Source: Streptomyces sp. MMBL 11-1 (GTDB taxonomy: Bacteria; Actinomycetota; Actinomycetes; Streptomycetales; Streptomycetaceae). From it: a DNA stretch of 64,000 nucleotides. The position numbers and the translations under genes were made by a program. The notes below the pieces were generated by a model. That model was not told the DNA's origin and made no database searches. It worked only from the letters and a program-made list of their open reading frames with translations. Where the stretch lies: NCBI RefSeq assembly GCF_028622875.1, contig NZ_CP117709.1:7877001-7941000 (forward strand), read 5' to 3'. Shown piece after piece: positions 17,061 to 25,559 of the stretch (position 1 is the stretch's first letter; the number at the start of each line of letters is the position of its first letter).

Positions 17061-18737
17061 ATGACCCATCCCCCCGCGCCCAGCGCCTCCGTGGCAGCCT
17101 CCAACCTCACCTTCCGGTGGCCCGACGGCACGAACCTCTTCGACGGGCTCTCCCTCACCGTCCCCCGGGGCCGCACCGGTCTGGCCGGGGCCAACGGCGC
17201 CGGCAAGTCGACCCTGCTGCGCCTGTTCGCCGGACTCCTGCGACCCTCGCAGGGATCCGTCACGGTCGGCGGCAACCTCGCCCACCTTCCCCAGAACATC
17301 ACCCTGGACACCTCGCTGCGCGTCGACGCGGCCCTCGGCATCGCCGAGCGTCGGGCCGCACTGCGCGCCATCGAATCCGGAGACGTACGGGAGGAACACT
17401 TCGAAACGGTCGGCGACGACTGGGACGTCGAGGAGCGCGCCCTGGCCACGCTCGGCTCCCTCGGGCTCGGTGCCGTCGAACTGGACCGCACCGTCGGGCA
17501 GTTGTCCGGCGGCGAGACCGTCCTGCTGCGGCTGGCCGCGCTGCTCCTGGAACGCCCGGACGTCCTCCTCCTCGACGAGCCGACCAACAACCTGGACCTG
17601 TTCGCCCGCCGCAGGCTCTATGACGCCGTCGACTCCTGGCGCACCGGGATCCTGATCGTGGTCAGCCACGACCGGGACCTGCTGGAGCGGGTCGACCGTA
17701 TCGCCGAACTGCGATCGGGCTCGGTCAGCTGGTACGGGGGCGGCTGGTCCGCGTACCAGGAGGCCCTCGCCACCCAGCAGGAGGCCGCCGGGCGGATGCT
17801 GCGTGCCGCCGACGCCGACGTACGCCGCCAGCAGCGTGAACTGGAGGAGACCCGGATCAAGGTGGCCCGCCGCCAGCGCCACGACAAGAAGCTGGACGGT
17901 CAGCGGAAGGCCCCACGCATCGTCGCGGGGGAGCGCAAGCGCTCGGCCCAGGAGTCCGGGGACCGGCTGCGCGGCCTGCACGAGGACCGGCTGGACGAGG
18001 CCCGCGAGCGCAGGGAGGAAGCCGCCGAAGCCGTTCGCAGGGACGCCGAGATCAAGGTGAGCCTGCCCCACACCGCCGTACCCGCGGGCCGCACCGTGCT
18101 GACCGTACGGGACCTGAGCCTCCCCTACGGGCGGCTGCGCGAGGGCAGTCTCCAGGTGAAGGGACCCGAACGTATCGCCCTGGTCGGCCGCAACGGGGCC
18201 GGCAAGTCGACCCTGCTGCGGGTTCTCACCGGGGAGCTCGCACCGAGCACCGGGGAGGCCACGGCCGCGGTGCCGCTGAAGTTCCTCCCGCAGCGACTGG
18301 ACATCCTCGATGACGCGCTGAGCGTCGCCGACAACGTCGCCCGCACCGCCCCGGGCACCACCGACAACCAGATCCGCTCCCAGCTCGCACGGTTCCTGTT
18401 CAAGGGCGCCCGCGCGGAGCAGCCGGCGGGCACCCTCTCGGGCGGCGAACGCTTCCGGGCGGCCCTCGCGGCGACGATGCTCGCCGCCCCCGCCCCGCAG
18501 CTGCTCCTCCTGGACGAGCCGACGAACAACCTCGATCTGGCCAGCGTGCGGCAGCTGACGAGCGCCCTGGGCTCCTACGAGGGCGCCCTCGTCATCGCCA
18601 GCCACGATCTGCCGTTCCTGGAATCAGTGGGCGTCACCCGCTGGATCCTGCTGGACGACGCGTTGCGGGAGACCGACGCCGAGGGGGTCCGAGAACTGTT
18701 CGGAAGCCCGGATTCCACCCCGGCGGACACGGCGTGA
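17061..18737 (+). CDS. ABC-F family ATP-binding protein
   Basis: A 558-aa soluble protein with two ABC ATPase domains. Domain 1 (about 10-215) has Walker A GANGAGKST, signature LSGGE and LLLDEPTNNLD. A charged linker of about 80 residues (RQQRELEETRIKVARRQRH...) follows. Domain 2 (about 330-540) has GRNGAGKST, LSGGERFRA and LLLDEPTNNLD. It has no membrane domain. The two-domain plus P-site-linker layout defines ABC-F proteins, which act on the ribosome as translation factors or give antibiotic resistance by ribosome protection. The ATG at 17061 is used because an upstream in-frame extension (16920) is low-complexity. Which ABC-F subclass it belongs to is not clear. Confidence 0.9.
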   Translation: MTHPPAPSASVAASNLTFRWPDGTNLFDGLSLTVPRGRTGLAGANGAGKSTLLRLFAGLLRPSQGSVTVGGNLAHLPQNITLDTSLRVDAALGIAERRAALRAIESGDVREEHFETVGDDWDVEERALATLGSLGLGAVELDRTVGQLSGGETVLLRLAALLLERPDVLLLDEPTNNLDLFARRRLYDAVDSWRTGILIVVSHDRDLLERVDRIAELRSGSVSWYGGGWSAYQEALATQQEAAGRMLRAADADVRRQQRELEETRIKVARRQRHDKKLDGQRKAPRIVAGERKRSAQESGDRLRGLHEDRLDEARERREEAAEAVRRDAEIKVSLPHTAVPAGRTVLTVRDLSLPYGRLREGSLQVKGPERIALVGRNGAGKSTLLRVLTGELAPSTGEATAAVPLKFLPQRLDILDDALSVADNVARTAPGTTDNQIRSQLARFLFKGARAEQPAGTLSGGERFRAALAATMLAAPAPQLLLLDEPTNNLDLASVRQLTSALGSYEGALVIASHDLPFLESVGVTRWILLDDALRETDAEGVRELFGSPDSTPADTA

Positions 18738-18744
18738 CACCGAC

Positions 18745-18768
18745 CGAACGAGCGAACGAGCGAACGAG
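18745..18768 (+). repeat. Three tandem copies of CGAACGAG
   Basis: Exact 8-bp units at 18745, 18753 and 18761, directly followed by the GAGGAGGAG ribosome-binding site of the kinase gene at 18781. Copy-number change would alter the spacing between the ABC-F stop and the downstream gene but not the reading frame of either. Confidence 0.7.
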
Positions 18769-18780
18769 GAGGAGATCTTG

Positions 18781-19311
18781 ATGGGCGCTGACCTCGGCCC
18801 GTGTGTCGTACTGATCACCGGCGTGATGGCCGCCGGAAAGTCCACCGTCGCCCAGCTCCTCGCGGAGAGCCTGCCACGGGCCGTCCATGTGCGCGGAGAC
18901 GTCTTCCGCCGCATGATCGTCTCCGGCCGCGCGGAGATGACACCCGACGAGGCGGAGGAGGCACGGAGCCAGCTCGACCTGCGCCAGCGGATCTCGGCGC
19001 AGGTGGCCGACGCCTACGCGGACGACGGATGGACGGCCATCGTCCAGGACATCGTCCTCGGCGAGGACCTGCCCCGCTACGTCGACAGGGTCCGCACCCG
19101 CCCGCTCCATGTCGTCGTGCTCGCCCCCTCGCCCGCGACCGTGCGCGAGAGGGAGGAAGCGCGGGCGAAGACCGGGTACGGGGAGTGGACGGTCGAAGCG
19201 TTCGACGCGTATCTGAGGAGCGGGACGCCACCTGTCGGCCTGTGGCTCGACACATCCGGTCAGACGCCCGAGGAGACGGTTTCGGCCATCCTCGACGGGC
19301 TGCGCGGGTGA
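18781..19311 (+). CDS. AAA/P-loop small-molecule kinase
   Basis: A 176-aa P-loop protein with Walker A GVMAAGKST at residues 13-21, followed by HVRGDVFRRMIVSGR, which fits the acceptor-binding region of gluconate/shikimate- or chloramphenicol-phosphotransferase-like kinases. A lid-like segment with several arginines (ATVREREEARAKTGY) follows. It is predicted to phosphorylate a small molecule in the cytoplasm. The ATG at 18781 has a strong GAGGAGGAG site; a TTG directly before it is less likely. It follows the ABC-F gene by 43 bp and probably shares its transcript, which is compatible with an antibiotic-resistance-type pair, though that is inference. Confidence 0.78.
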   Translation: MGADLGPCVVLITGVMAAGKSTVAQLLAESLPRAVHVRGDVFRRMIVSGRAEMTPDEAEEARSQLDLRQRISAQVADAYADDGWTAIVQDIVLGEDLPRYVDRVRTRPLHVVVLAPSPATVREREEARAKTGYGEWTVEAFDAYLRSGTPPVGLWLDTSGQTPEETVSAILDGLRG

Positions 19312-19394
19312 TCGGCGGTCCGTAGGTCCGGGGCCTGAACGGGGAGGCACGGGCCCTGCCCCAGGGGTGCGGGCGGCGGGCGCGGCGCGGCCTC

Positions 19395-19619
19395 TCAGGC
19401 CGCTTCGTAATGGTGGGCGCGCCCACCCCGCCACTCCACCCAGACCGGGTTGTCGAGTATCCGGTCCGCTTCTTCGAGGCCGGCCTCGTTGAGGAACACG
19501 ATCACGTCCTGGTCGCTGTGGGCCAGCCCGAGTATCTCGTCCCGGCCTTCGTAGTGCACGGTCACCCGGCGGCCGCCCGAGGGGGTCGGACGGTGGATGA
19601 CGATCGGGGGATTAGCCAT
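19395..19619 (-). CDS. Hypothetical protein, 74 aa
   Basis: A small cytoplasmic protein starting MANPPIVIHRPTPSGGRRVTV. It looks like a compact beta-alpha fold (VTVHYEGRDEILGLAHSDQDVIVFL) with a C-terminal VEWRGGRAHHYEA segment. This is a conserved-looking actinobacterial type but I cannot name the family. The ATG at 19619 has AGGGTGG upstream. It is convergent with the kinase gene. Confidence 0.65.
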   Translation of the reverse strand: MANPPIVIHRPTPSGGRRVTVHYEGRDEILGLAHSDQDVIVFLNEAGLEEADRILDNPVWVEWRGGRAHHYEAA

Positions 19620-19689
19620 GGGTCCACCCTGCGACGCGCCCTCCGCCCTCGCATCCCCGGCCCGCCCCCTCCGACGGCGAGCCGGGGCC

Positions 19690-19734
19690 GGCCGGAAAAA
19701 GGCTCCCCCGCCCTCCTTGGGGGGCGAGGAGGGC
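19690..19734 (-). terminator. Hairpin followed by a T-run (intrinsic terminator)
   Basis: On the minus strand an 8-bp stem (GCCCTCCT / AGGAGGGC, 19710-19734) is followed within about 10 nt by TTTTT. It starts directly after the stop of the gene ending at 19736 and is one of the few classical rho-independent terminators in the window. Confidence 0.65.
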
Positions 19735-19735
19735 C

Positions 19736-20356
19736 TCATCGCGCGTCGGCCCCGAGTTCCACCGTTGTGGTGACACGCACCAGGGAGGGGCCGCGCGGGG
19801 CGGAACCGAATCCGAAGGCGACGGGCGGGTCGAGCGGGGAGAGGGGCCCCAGGCTCACCCCGTCCAGCACGGCGTCGGCGGCCACGACCGGCCGCAACCC
19901 CCGCGCCCCGTACCACTCCCGCCGCCCCGGGCCCGCGCGGCCCAGGGTGCGTACGCCGGGCATCAGCAAGCGGGCCGGCACGTCGCACAGCGCGGCCCAG
20001 ACCGGGCTGCGGGCGAGCGGGGCCGGTACGGCGGACAACAACAGGCCGAGGGCCGAGCGGCGTCCTGCCCGCAGCCACAGACGCAGCGGTCCCGCCTCGA
20101 CGAGCCAGGTGTCGCCGGCGACGGTGACGGTCACGGGCACCACCTCGATCCGGTCGAAGCGGTAGGTGGCGGCCACGAAGTCAGCGACCCGCCGGGACGG
20201 GGCCAGCAGGACCCGTTCACCGTCGGGACGCTCCACCATGACGTCGCTGAACGCCCCGAAAGGCGAACGCGGCCAGTGGCCGACCACCAGCCGGGTACCC
20301 GAGGCGGTACCCACACCGGCGATCCAGCCGTCGAACCGCAGTCGCTCACCCGTCAC
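19736..20356 (-). CDS. Hypothetical protein, 206 aa
   Basis: A beta-rich soluble protein without recognised catalytic motif. Its repeated strand pattern (GTRLVVGHWPRSPFGAFSDVMVE, ERVLLAPS, IEVVPVTVTVAGDTWLVEAGPLRLWL) resembles lipocalin- or acetoacetate-decarboxylase-like barrels, which is only a guess. It starts with GTG at 20356, 18 bp after the YrdC-domain gene, and is likely in the same operon. Confidence 0.65.
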   Translation of the reverse strand: MTGERLRFDGWIAGVGTASGTRLVVGHWPRSPFGAFSDVMVERPDGERVLLAPSRRVADFVAATYRFDRIEVVPVTVTVAGDTWLVEAGPLRLWLRAGRRSALGLLLSAVPAPLARSPVWAALCDVPARLLMPGVRTLGRAGPGRREWYGARGLRPVVAADAVLDGVSLGPLSPLDPPVAFGFGSAPRGPSLVRVTTTVELGADAR

Positions 20357-20374
20357 GCCCGCCAGTCTCCCCCG

Positions 20375-21052
20375 TCACGGGCGGCGGGGGAGGACCGGCG
20401 GCCGGCGCGGCGGGCTCCGCCGCCCTATGGGCGACTCGAAGCGGGAGGCGTCCCCGGCTCCGCGGCGTACGACCTCGGGCTCGTCGCCGGAGAAGTCGAT
20501 CACCGTGGTCAGCTCGGTGCCGCAGTCGCCGGAGTCGATGACGGCGTCCACCTCGTGTTCGAGCCGCTCCTTGATCTCCCAGCCCTGCGTCAGCGGCTCC
20601 TCCTCGTCCGGCAGCAGCAGGGTGCTCGAAAGCAACGGCTCGCCGAGCTCGGCGACCAGCGCCTGGGTCACGACGTGGTCGGGGATACGCACGCCGACCG
20701 TCTTCTTCTTCGGGTGCAGCAGCTGGCGGGGAACCTCCTTCGTCGCCGGGAGGATGAAGGTGTAGCTGCCGGGCGTCGCCGCCTTGATCGCCCGGAACAC
20801 GTCGTTGTCCACGCGGACGAACTGCGACAGCTGCGCGAAGTCGTGGCACACCAAGGTGAAGTGGTGCTTGTCGTCGAGATTCCGGATCGACCGGATCCGG
20901 CCGAGAGCGTCACGGTTGCCCAACTGGCAGCCCAGTGCGTAGCACGAGTCGGTCGGGTACGCGACGAGCGCACCGGACCGGATGCTGTCGACCACCGTGC
21001 TGATGGTGCGGGGCTGGGGATTTGCGGGGTGCACGTCGAAGTACTTGGCCAT
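20375..21052 (-). CDS. L-threonylcarbamoyladenylate synthase family (YrdC/Sua5/YciO)
   Basis: A 225-aa protein with the YrdC fold across residues 10-200. Visible motifs are SGALVAYPTDSCYALGC, RSIRNLDDKHHFTLV, ATPGSYTFILPATKEVP and VGVRIPDH. It binds ATP, bicarbonate and threonine to make threonylcarbamoyl-AMP for the t6A37 modification of tRNAs. The lack of the C-terminal Sua5 domain and the HPANPQPRTI start resemble the YciO subgroup, so the cell's main TsaC enzyme may be a different gene. The last ~20 residues are a Pro/Arg-rich tail. First gene of a probable two-gene operon. Confidence 0.88.
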   Translation of the reverse strand: MAKYFDVHPANPQPRTISTVVDSIRSGALVAYPTDSCYALGCQLGNRDALGRIRSIRNLDDKHHFTLVCHDFAQLSQFVRVDNDVFRAIKAATPGSYTFILPATKEVPRQLLHPKKKTVGVRIPDHVVTQALVAELGEPLLSSTLLLPDEEEPLTQGWEIKERLEHEVDAVIDSGDCGTELTTVIDFSGDEPEVVRRGAGDASRFESPIGRRSPPRRPPVLPRRP

Positions 21053-21106
21053 TCACCGAGCTTACGCGCTCGGGCCGGAACGGTAGAGCCCTCCGCCGGG
21101 AACGGT

Positions 21107-21140
21107 GAGGGGCGGCCCGTCGTGCGACGGGCCGCCCCTC
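21107..21140 (-). terminator. Hairpin terminator of the CBS/CorC operon
   Basis: A 16-bp perfectly complementary stem (GAGGGGCGGCCCGTCG) with almost no loop, 38 bp past the stop of the downstream membrane-protein gene. It also separates that operon from the YrdC-domain gene. Confidence 0.7.
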
Positions 21141-21177
21141 CTTCCGCTTCACGCGGTGGCGTTCACCGCCGTGCCGG

Positions 21178-22194
21178 TCAGACCGCGGCGGCCCCCACCA
21201 GCTCGTCCAGTACGTCCTCCATGGTCACGAAGCCGATGACCGTGCCCTTGTCCCCGGCGACGGCCGCGAGATGCGTACCGGCGGCACGCATCGCGGTGAG
21301 GGTGTCGTCGAGCGGGGTGTCGATCTCGACCCGGATGACGGGGTGGAGGGCGCTCGTGGGCAGCGCTTCGGCGCGTTCCGCGACGCCGAGGGCGTCCTTG
21401 ATGTGGAAGTAGCCCAGCAGTCCGTCGTCGGGTCCGGTGACCGGCAGCCGGGAGAAGCCCGAGGCGACGGCGGCCCGCTCCAGCCCCTGCGGAGTGATGC
21501 CCAGGTCGACGGTGACGGTCCGGTTCAGCGGGACCATCACCTCGCCGACCGGCCGGGTCCCGAGCTCCAGCGCGTCCCGCAGGCGCTCCCCGTCGGCCGG
21601 GGCCAGCAGCCCGGCGTCGCTGGAGTCCTTGACCAGCCGTACGAGCTCGTCATCGGTGAACACGGAGGCGACCTCGTCCTTGGGGTCGACCTTGAGCAGC
21701 CGCAGCAGCATGTTGGCGAAGGCGTTGATGCCGAAGATGACCGGCCGCAGCGCCCGGGTCAGGCCCACCAGGGGCGGCCCCAGCGCCAGCGCCGTGGCGA
21801 CGGGGGCGGCCAGCGCGATGTTCTTCGGGATCATCTCGCCGATGAGCATGTGCAGATACGTCGCCAGCGTCAGCGCGATCACGAAGGCGATCGGGTGGAC
21901 CAGCGCCTCCGGCACGCCCACCGCGTCGAACGGCGGCTCCAGCAGATGGGCGATGGCCGGTTCCGCGACGGCACCCAGCACCAGTGAGGAGATGGTGATG
22001 CCGAGCTGTGCGGTGGCCATGGCGGCCGACAGGTGTTCGAGGCCCCACAGGGCGCTCTTCGCGCGTCGGCTGCCCCGCCTGGCCTGCGGTTCGATCTGGC
22101 TGCGGCGGACCGAGATGAGAGCGAACTCCGCGCCCACGAAGAACGCGTTGGTGAGAAGGGTGAGCGCGCCGATGGCGAGCTGGATGGCGGTCAT
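21178..22194 (-). CDS. CNNM/CorC-type membrane protein with CBS domains (second of pair)
   Basis: A 338-aa protein. An N-terminal CNNM (DUF21) domain with three to four membrane helices (NAFFVGAEFALISVRRSQIE, ITISSLVLGAVAEPAI) and the PKNIALA motif leads into a pair of CBS modules (about 215-335; GEVMVPLNRTVTVD, LLGYFHIKDALG, VIGFVTMEDVLDELVG). It has no C-terminal CorC_HlyC domain, unlike its upstream partner. The family is implicated in Mg2+/Co2+ transport. It overlaps the upstream gene by 4 bp (ATGA) and is therefore translationally coupled to it. Confidence 0.9.
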   Translation of the reverse strand: MTAIQLAIGALTLLTNAFFVGAEFALISVRRSQIEPQARRGSRRAKSALWGLEHLSAAMATAQLGITISSLVLGAVAEPAIAHLLEPPFDAVGVPEALVHPIAFVIALTLATYLHMLIGEMIPKNIALAAPVATALALGPPLVGLTRALRPVIFGINAFANMLLRLLKVDPKDEVASVFTDDELVRLVKDSSDAGLLAPADGERLRDALELGTRPVGEVMVPLNRTVTVDLGITPQGLERAAVASGFSRLPVTGPDDGLLGYFHIKDALGVAERAEALPTSALHPVIRVEIDTPLDDTLTAMRAAGTHLAAVAGDKGTVIGFVTMEDVLDELVGAAAV

Positions 22195-23528
22195 CGGGCG
22201 TCCTCCTCCACGAGGGCCGGCGCCGGTGCGGGCGCGCTGATCCGGACCCGGTCGGCCCGGTGGTGCTCGATGTCGAGCACGTCGAACTGCCAGCCGTCGA
22301 CCTCCACCCGGTCCGTTCGGACCGGGATGCGGGCCAGCTGGTTGGCGAGCAGGCCGGCGAGCGTCTCGTAGGGGCCCTCCGGCGCGGCGAAGCCGATCCG
22401 GTCGAGCTGGTCCAGCCGGATGCTGCCCTCGGCCTCCCAGACCGGGCGCCCGTCGCCGAGCGGCTCCACCGGGGCCAGGTCGGGGCGCTCATGGGGGTCG
22501 TGCTCGTCGCGGACCTCGCCGACGACCTCCTCGACGATGTCCTCGACGGTGGCGACCCCCGCCGTACCGCCGTACTCGTCGATCACCACCGCCATCGTCC
22601 GGTGCTTGCGCAACTGCGCGAGCAGCCGGTCCACGGGCAGTGAGTCGGGCACGAGGAGCGGCTCGGTCGCCAGGGCGGTGACGGGGGTCCGGGCCCGCTC
22701 GGACTCGTCCAGAGCGAGCACATCGCGGATGTGGACCGTCCCGATGACCTCGTCCAGGCTGTCCCGGTAGACCGGGAAGCGGGACAGGCCGGTGGCCAGC
22801 GTGAGGTTGGCGGCGTCGGCGGCGGTGGCGTGCGCCTCCAGCGCCCGGACGTCGACGCGCGGCGTCATCACGTTCTCGGCGGACAGCTCCGCCAGGTGCA
22901 GGGTGCGGACGAACAGTTCGGCCGAGTCCTGCTCGATGGCGCCCTCGCGCGCGGAGTGCTGGGCGAGCGCGATCAGTTCCTGCGGCGTACGGGCGGATGC
23001 CAGCTCCTCGGCCGGCTCCAGACCGATGCGGCGCACGAAATGGTTCGCGGTGTTGTTGAGGTGCCGGATCAGCGGAGCGAAGCAGGCCGTGAAGGCCCGC
23101 TGCGGTGTCGAGACGACCTTGGCCACCGTGAGCGGGCTGGAGATCGCCCAGTTCTTCGGGACCAGCTCACCGACGACCATGAGGACCACGGTGGAGACGG
23201 CCACGCCGAGGAGGGTGGCGACCGTGGACACGGCGCCGGCCGGAAGCCCGGCGCCCTCCAGCGGGCCGCGCAGCAGCACCGCGAGGGACGGTTCGGCCAG
23301 CATGCCGATGACCAGGGAGGTCACGGTGATGCCGAGCTGGGCGCCGGAGAGCTGGAAGGTGAGCCGCTTGGCTGCCTTGAGCGCGCTCTCGGCACCACGC
23401 TCCCCGGCCTTCACCGCGCGTTCGAGTTCGCTGCGCTCGATGGTCGTGAGCGAGAACTCGGCCGCGACGAATACCGCACAGGCCAGTGTCAGCGCGAGGG
23501 CGAGGAGGAGAAGGGCCACTTCGCTCAC
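22191..23528 (-). CDS. CNNM/CorC-type membrane protein with CBS and CorC_HlyC domains
   Basis: A 445-aa protein. The CNNM domain (about 1-195; AVFVAAEFSLTTIERSELE, LVPKNWAIS) is followed by a CBS pair (about 210-335; ENVMTPRVDVRALEAH, VDRLLAQLRKHRTMAVVIDEYGGTAG, TVEDIVEEVVGEVRDEHD) and a C-terminal CorC_HlyC domain (about 355-435). It is predicted to act in efflux or transport of divalent cations such as Mg2+ in the membrane, with the CBS part sensing nucleotides. The GTG at 23528 has GGAGG 7 nt upstream. It is preceded by a small overlapping ORF. Confidence 0.9.
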   Translation of the reverse strand: MSEVALLLLALALTLACAVFVAAEFSLTTIERSELERAVKAGERGAESALKAAKRLTFQLSGAQLGITVTSLVIGMLAEPSLAVLLRGPLEGAGLPAGAVSTVATLLGVAVSTVVLMVVGELVPKNWAISSPLTVAKVVSTPQRAFTACFAPLIRHLNNTANHFVRRIGLEPAEELASARTPQELIALAQHSAREGAIEQDSAELFVRTLHLAELSAENVMTPRVDVRALEAHATAADAANLTLATGLSRFPVYRDSLDEVIGTVHIRDVLALDESERARTPVTALATEPLLVPDSLPVDRLLAQLRKHRTMAVVIDEYGGTAGVATVEDIVEEVVGEVRDEHDPHERPDLAPVEPLGDGRPVWEAEGSIRLDQLDRIGFAAPEGPYETLAGLLANQLARIPVRTDRVEVDGWQFDVLDIEHHRADRVRISAPAPAPALVEEDAR

Positions 23529-23596
23529 CGTGTCACCTCCGTCCCCTGGTGCGTGGGGTCAGGGATGACACGGTTCGTACTGGGAGGCTCACCCAT
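23525..23596 (-). CDS. Possible 23-aa leader ORF coupled to the CBS/CorC gene
   Basis: A 23-codon ORF (starting MGEPPSTNRV) whose TGA overlaps the GTG start of the membrane protein (GTGA at 23525-23528). AAGGAG lies upstream but about 13 nt from the ATG, a poor distance. It could be a translationally coupled leader peptide for the cation-transport operon. Apart from the overlap there is no other support. Confidence 0.35.
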   Translation of the reverse strand: MGEPPSTNRVIPDPTHQGTEVTR

Positions 23597-23790
23597 TGCG
23601 GTGCGCAGCTCCTTCTCTGTTCGGGTCGTCGGGATCGACGGTGGAAGACGGGTGTGAACCCGCCCCATAGATAGTAAAGGGAGCGCAAAGCAATGGGGAG
23701 TGGCGGGTGTCACACGGAGTGCCGTCCCGGGGCGGCACGTCATCCGCGGCCTTGACGGCCGGAGCGCGGGGCCGCTCGGAAACGGTGGCC

Positions 23791-24177
23791 TCAGCCGGTG
23801 GGCCGGTCGGCCGCGTCCGGAGCCAGCCGGTCGGCGAGAGCGGGCAGATCCGGGACGAACCAGATGTCCCGGCCCCGATTGGCCTCGCGGACGAGGGCGG
23901 GGAGGGCAGAACCGGCTGCCAGGTGATGCCCGATGTCCCCGACGACGACGAGGCGGAGCCGGTAGTTCGCGAACTTCTGCAGGATGGCTCCGGCGAGTCC
24001 GGTGCTCAGGTCGAAGAAGCGGTCGTCCAGCCGTGTGGAGGGCACCGCGACCACCTCCGCACACGCGAACGCCGCACCGATCAGATGGTCGAGTGCGTCC
24101 TGGACATCGGCGATGGCGACTCCACCGGCGTCGCATACGAGGACCGGGATGCCGTGGTACTCGACGACGTCAGGCAC
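23791..24177 (-). CDS. DUF4180 domain protein
   Basis: A 128-aa protein matching the DUF4180 pattern. The HGIPVLVCDAGGVAIADVQDALDHLIGA start, a DDRFFDLSTGLAGAILQKFANYRLRLVVVGD core and a GRDIWFVPD end are seen. The family has a Rossmann-like look but no known function. The GTG at 24177 has AGGGGGCGG upstream and overlaps the end of the HTH gene by 8 bp, so the two are translationally coupled. Pairing of DUF4180 with an HTH gene suggests a joint regulatory or sensing function. Confidence 0.8.
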   Translation of the reverse strand: MPDVVEYHGIPVLVCDAGGVAIADVQDALDHLIGAAFACAEVVAVPSTRLDDRFFDLSTGLAGAILQKFANYRLRLVVVGDIGHHLAAGSALPALVREANRGRDIWFVPDLPALADRLAPDAADRPTG

Positions 24178-24664
24178 GGTCCGCCCCCTGCGTCGGCGTG
24201 GAGGCGGATGGGAACAGGCCGCTCTCCGGGCCCAGCAGGCCGTCGATCATATGCAGCAGATCGGCGGTGGCGGTAGCGCCGCCGAGTATGACGATCTTCA
24301 TCCGGGCTCGCTCCTTGTCGTAGACCGTCTGGATGCGCAGGGGGTCCGACGTGTCCCGCGCGGACTGCGCGCCGGCCGTGACGAACGTACTCAGCCGGTG
24401 CGCGGCGTCCGGGCCGACCGCCTCGATCTGCAGGATGCTGGACACCTCGACGTGCCCCGGCACGGTTGCCGGTCCCGGGGCTGTGGCGTCCACCGGCCGC
24501 CCGGTGAGGGCGGCCAGATCCTCCTTGCTGATCCGGTACTGCTTGCCGATCCGGACGGCCTTGAGCCGACCGTCGCGTACGTAGTTCCGGACGGTCCGCA
24601 CATGCAGCCCCAGCAGCTCGGCGACCTCGCCGACCGAGTAGAGCTCCCGCTCGTCATTCCCCAT
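24170..24664 (-). CDS. Helix-turn-helix regulator (excisionase/MerR-like) with extra C-terminal domain
   Basis: A 164-aa protein. Residues 8-55 form a winged helix of the HTH_17/excisionase type (YSVGEVAELLGLHVRTVRNYVRDGRLKAVRIGKQYRIS). The C-terminal half (VEVSSILQIEAVGPDAAHRLSTFVTAG..., IQTVYDKERARMKIVILG) resembles an alpha/beta ferredoxin-like ligand domain. It probably represses its own operon with the DUF4180 gene. The ATG at 24664 fits the promoter and palindrome just upstream. Confidence 0.8.
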   Translation of the reverse strand: MGNDERELYSVGEVAELLGLHVRTVRNYVRDGRLKAVRIGKQYRISKEDLAALTGRPVDATAPGPATVPGHVEVSSILQIEAVGPDAAHRLSTFVTAGAQSARDTSDPLRIQTVYDKERARMKIVILGGATATADLLHMIDGLLGPESGLFPSASTPTQGADRA

Positions 24665-24677
24665 AGTTCCGTATCCT

Positions 24678-24705
24678 ACGCTAAAGCGCTGCGATATTAC
24701 GTCAA
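24678..24705 (-). promoter_or_regulatory. Promoter and palindrome before the HTH/DUF4180 operon
   Basis: On the minus strand TTGACG (24700-24705) and TAGCGT (24678-24683) are separated by 16 bp, close to a vegetative promoter. The inverted repeat CGCT-AA-AGCG (24679-24688) overlaps the -10 box, a position suited to autorepression by the HTH protein. Confidence 0.45.
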
Positions 24706-24853
24706 TGCATGAGGATGAGGTTCTTTGCGGTAAACCGCAGCTGACGGCGGCCCACCCCGGACGTACTCGGCGGGTGCGGTGAAGCCCCGGGTAGCAAGCT
24801 GGAAGGCGGTAACACGGCAGGAGACAAACGGCCGCCCACGGACAAGGAGCCCC

Positions 24854-25288
24854 ATGAACCCCGAATCCCGGCCGCCCCATCCGCGGCACCAGCGACCCGA
24901 AGGCGTGACCGACGCGACCGTCGAGGCCCTCGGGGCCCTTTCGAAGGCGCTGGAAACCGCCGAGCGTGCCCGCGGCTCCCTCTACGACTTCCATCAGCTC
25001 ACCGGGAGTGCCGACCTGGAGCTCGACGACGCCGTACGGCTGCTCCGCGCCGCGGGGCACGGACAGCACGCCGAGCGGGTCGAGCGGGAGATCCTCGGCC
25101 GCAACGTGATCCCCGGGCACTGGACGTTCCAGATCGTCGAGGAGTACAACGCCACCTACTACGACGTCTTCCGGACGACCGAACGGCAGATCAGACAGGA
25201 GCTCGCCGAGGGCCGCGACCACCTGTACGAGGCCGAGATGAAGGAGGCCCGGCGGACCGAGGGGCATCCGGACCACACCGCCGAGTGA
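24854..25288 (+). CDS. Hypothetical helical protein, 144 aa
   Basis: A soluble, mostly helical protein (VEALGALSKALETAERARGSLYDFHQL...; FRTTERQIRQELAEGRDHLYEAEMKEARR) with a charged C-terminus. It has no membrane segment or signal peptide. AAGGAG lies 7 nt before the ATG at 24854. It is divergent from the HTH operon. It looks like a conserved streptomycete protein of unknown function. Confidence 0.7.
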   Translation: MNPESRPPHPRHQRPEGVTDATVEALGALSKALETAERARGSLYDFHQLTGSADLELDDAVRLLRAAGHGQHAERVEREILGRNVIPGHWTFQIVEEYNATYYDVFRTTERQIRQELAEGRDHLYEAEMKEARRTEGHPDHTAE

Positions 25289-25363
25289 CGGGCGTGCCCC
25301 CCCGTGTGTTCCGGCGGGCGGACCCGACGCCCGTGACCGCGTCGCCCCTGCCCGCACGGACCG

Positions 25364-25394
25364 CCGCCGGTACGGGGAACGCCCGTGCCGGCGG
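25364..25394 (+). terminator. Hairpin terminator
   Basis: A 13-bp stem (CCGCCGGTACGGG with one G-T pair) and 5-nt loop, located 76 bp after the stop of the helical protein gene. Confidence 0.6.
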
Positions 25395-25559
25395 CGCCGG
25401 TCACGACGGATTGGCGGTCGCCGCCCTCGGAATCCAGGCCTTCGCCGTCACCGAACGTAGCCGCACGAGATGCGGACCGCACCGACTCCGGTGACGCTGG
25501 GGCTCCAGTCGCGCACGCAACGCTGGTTGCGACGGAGGACCGATGACGGAGGACGTCCC

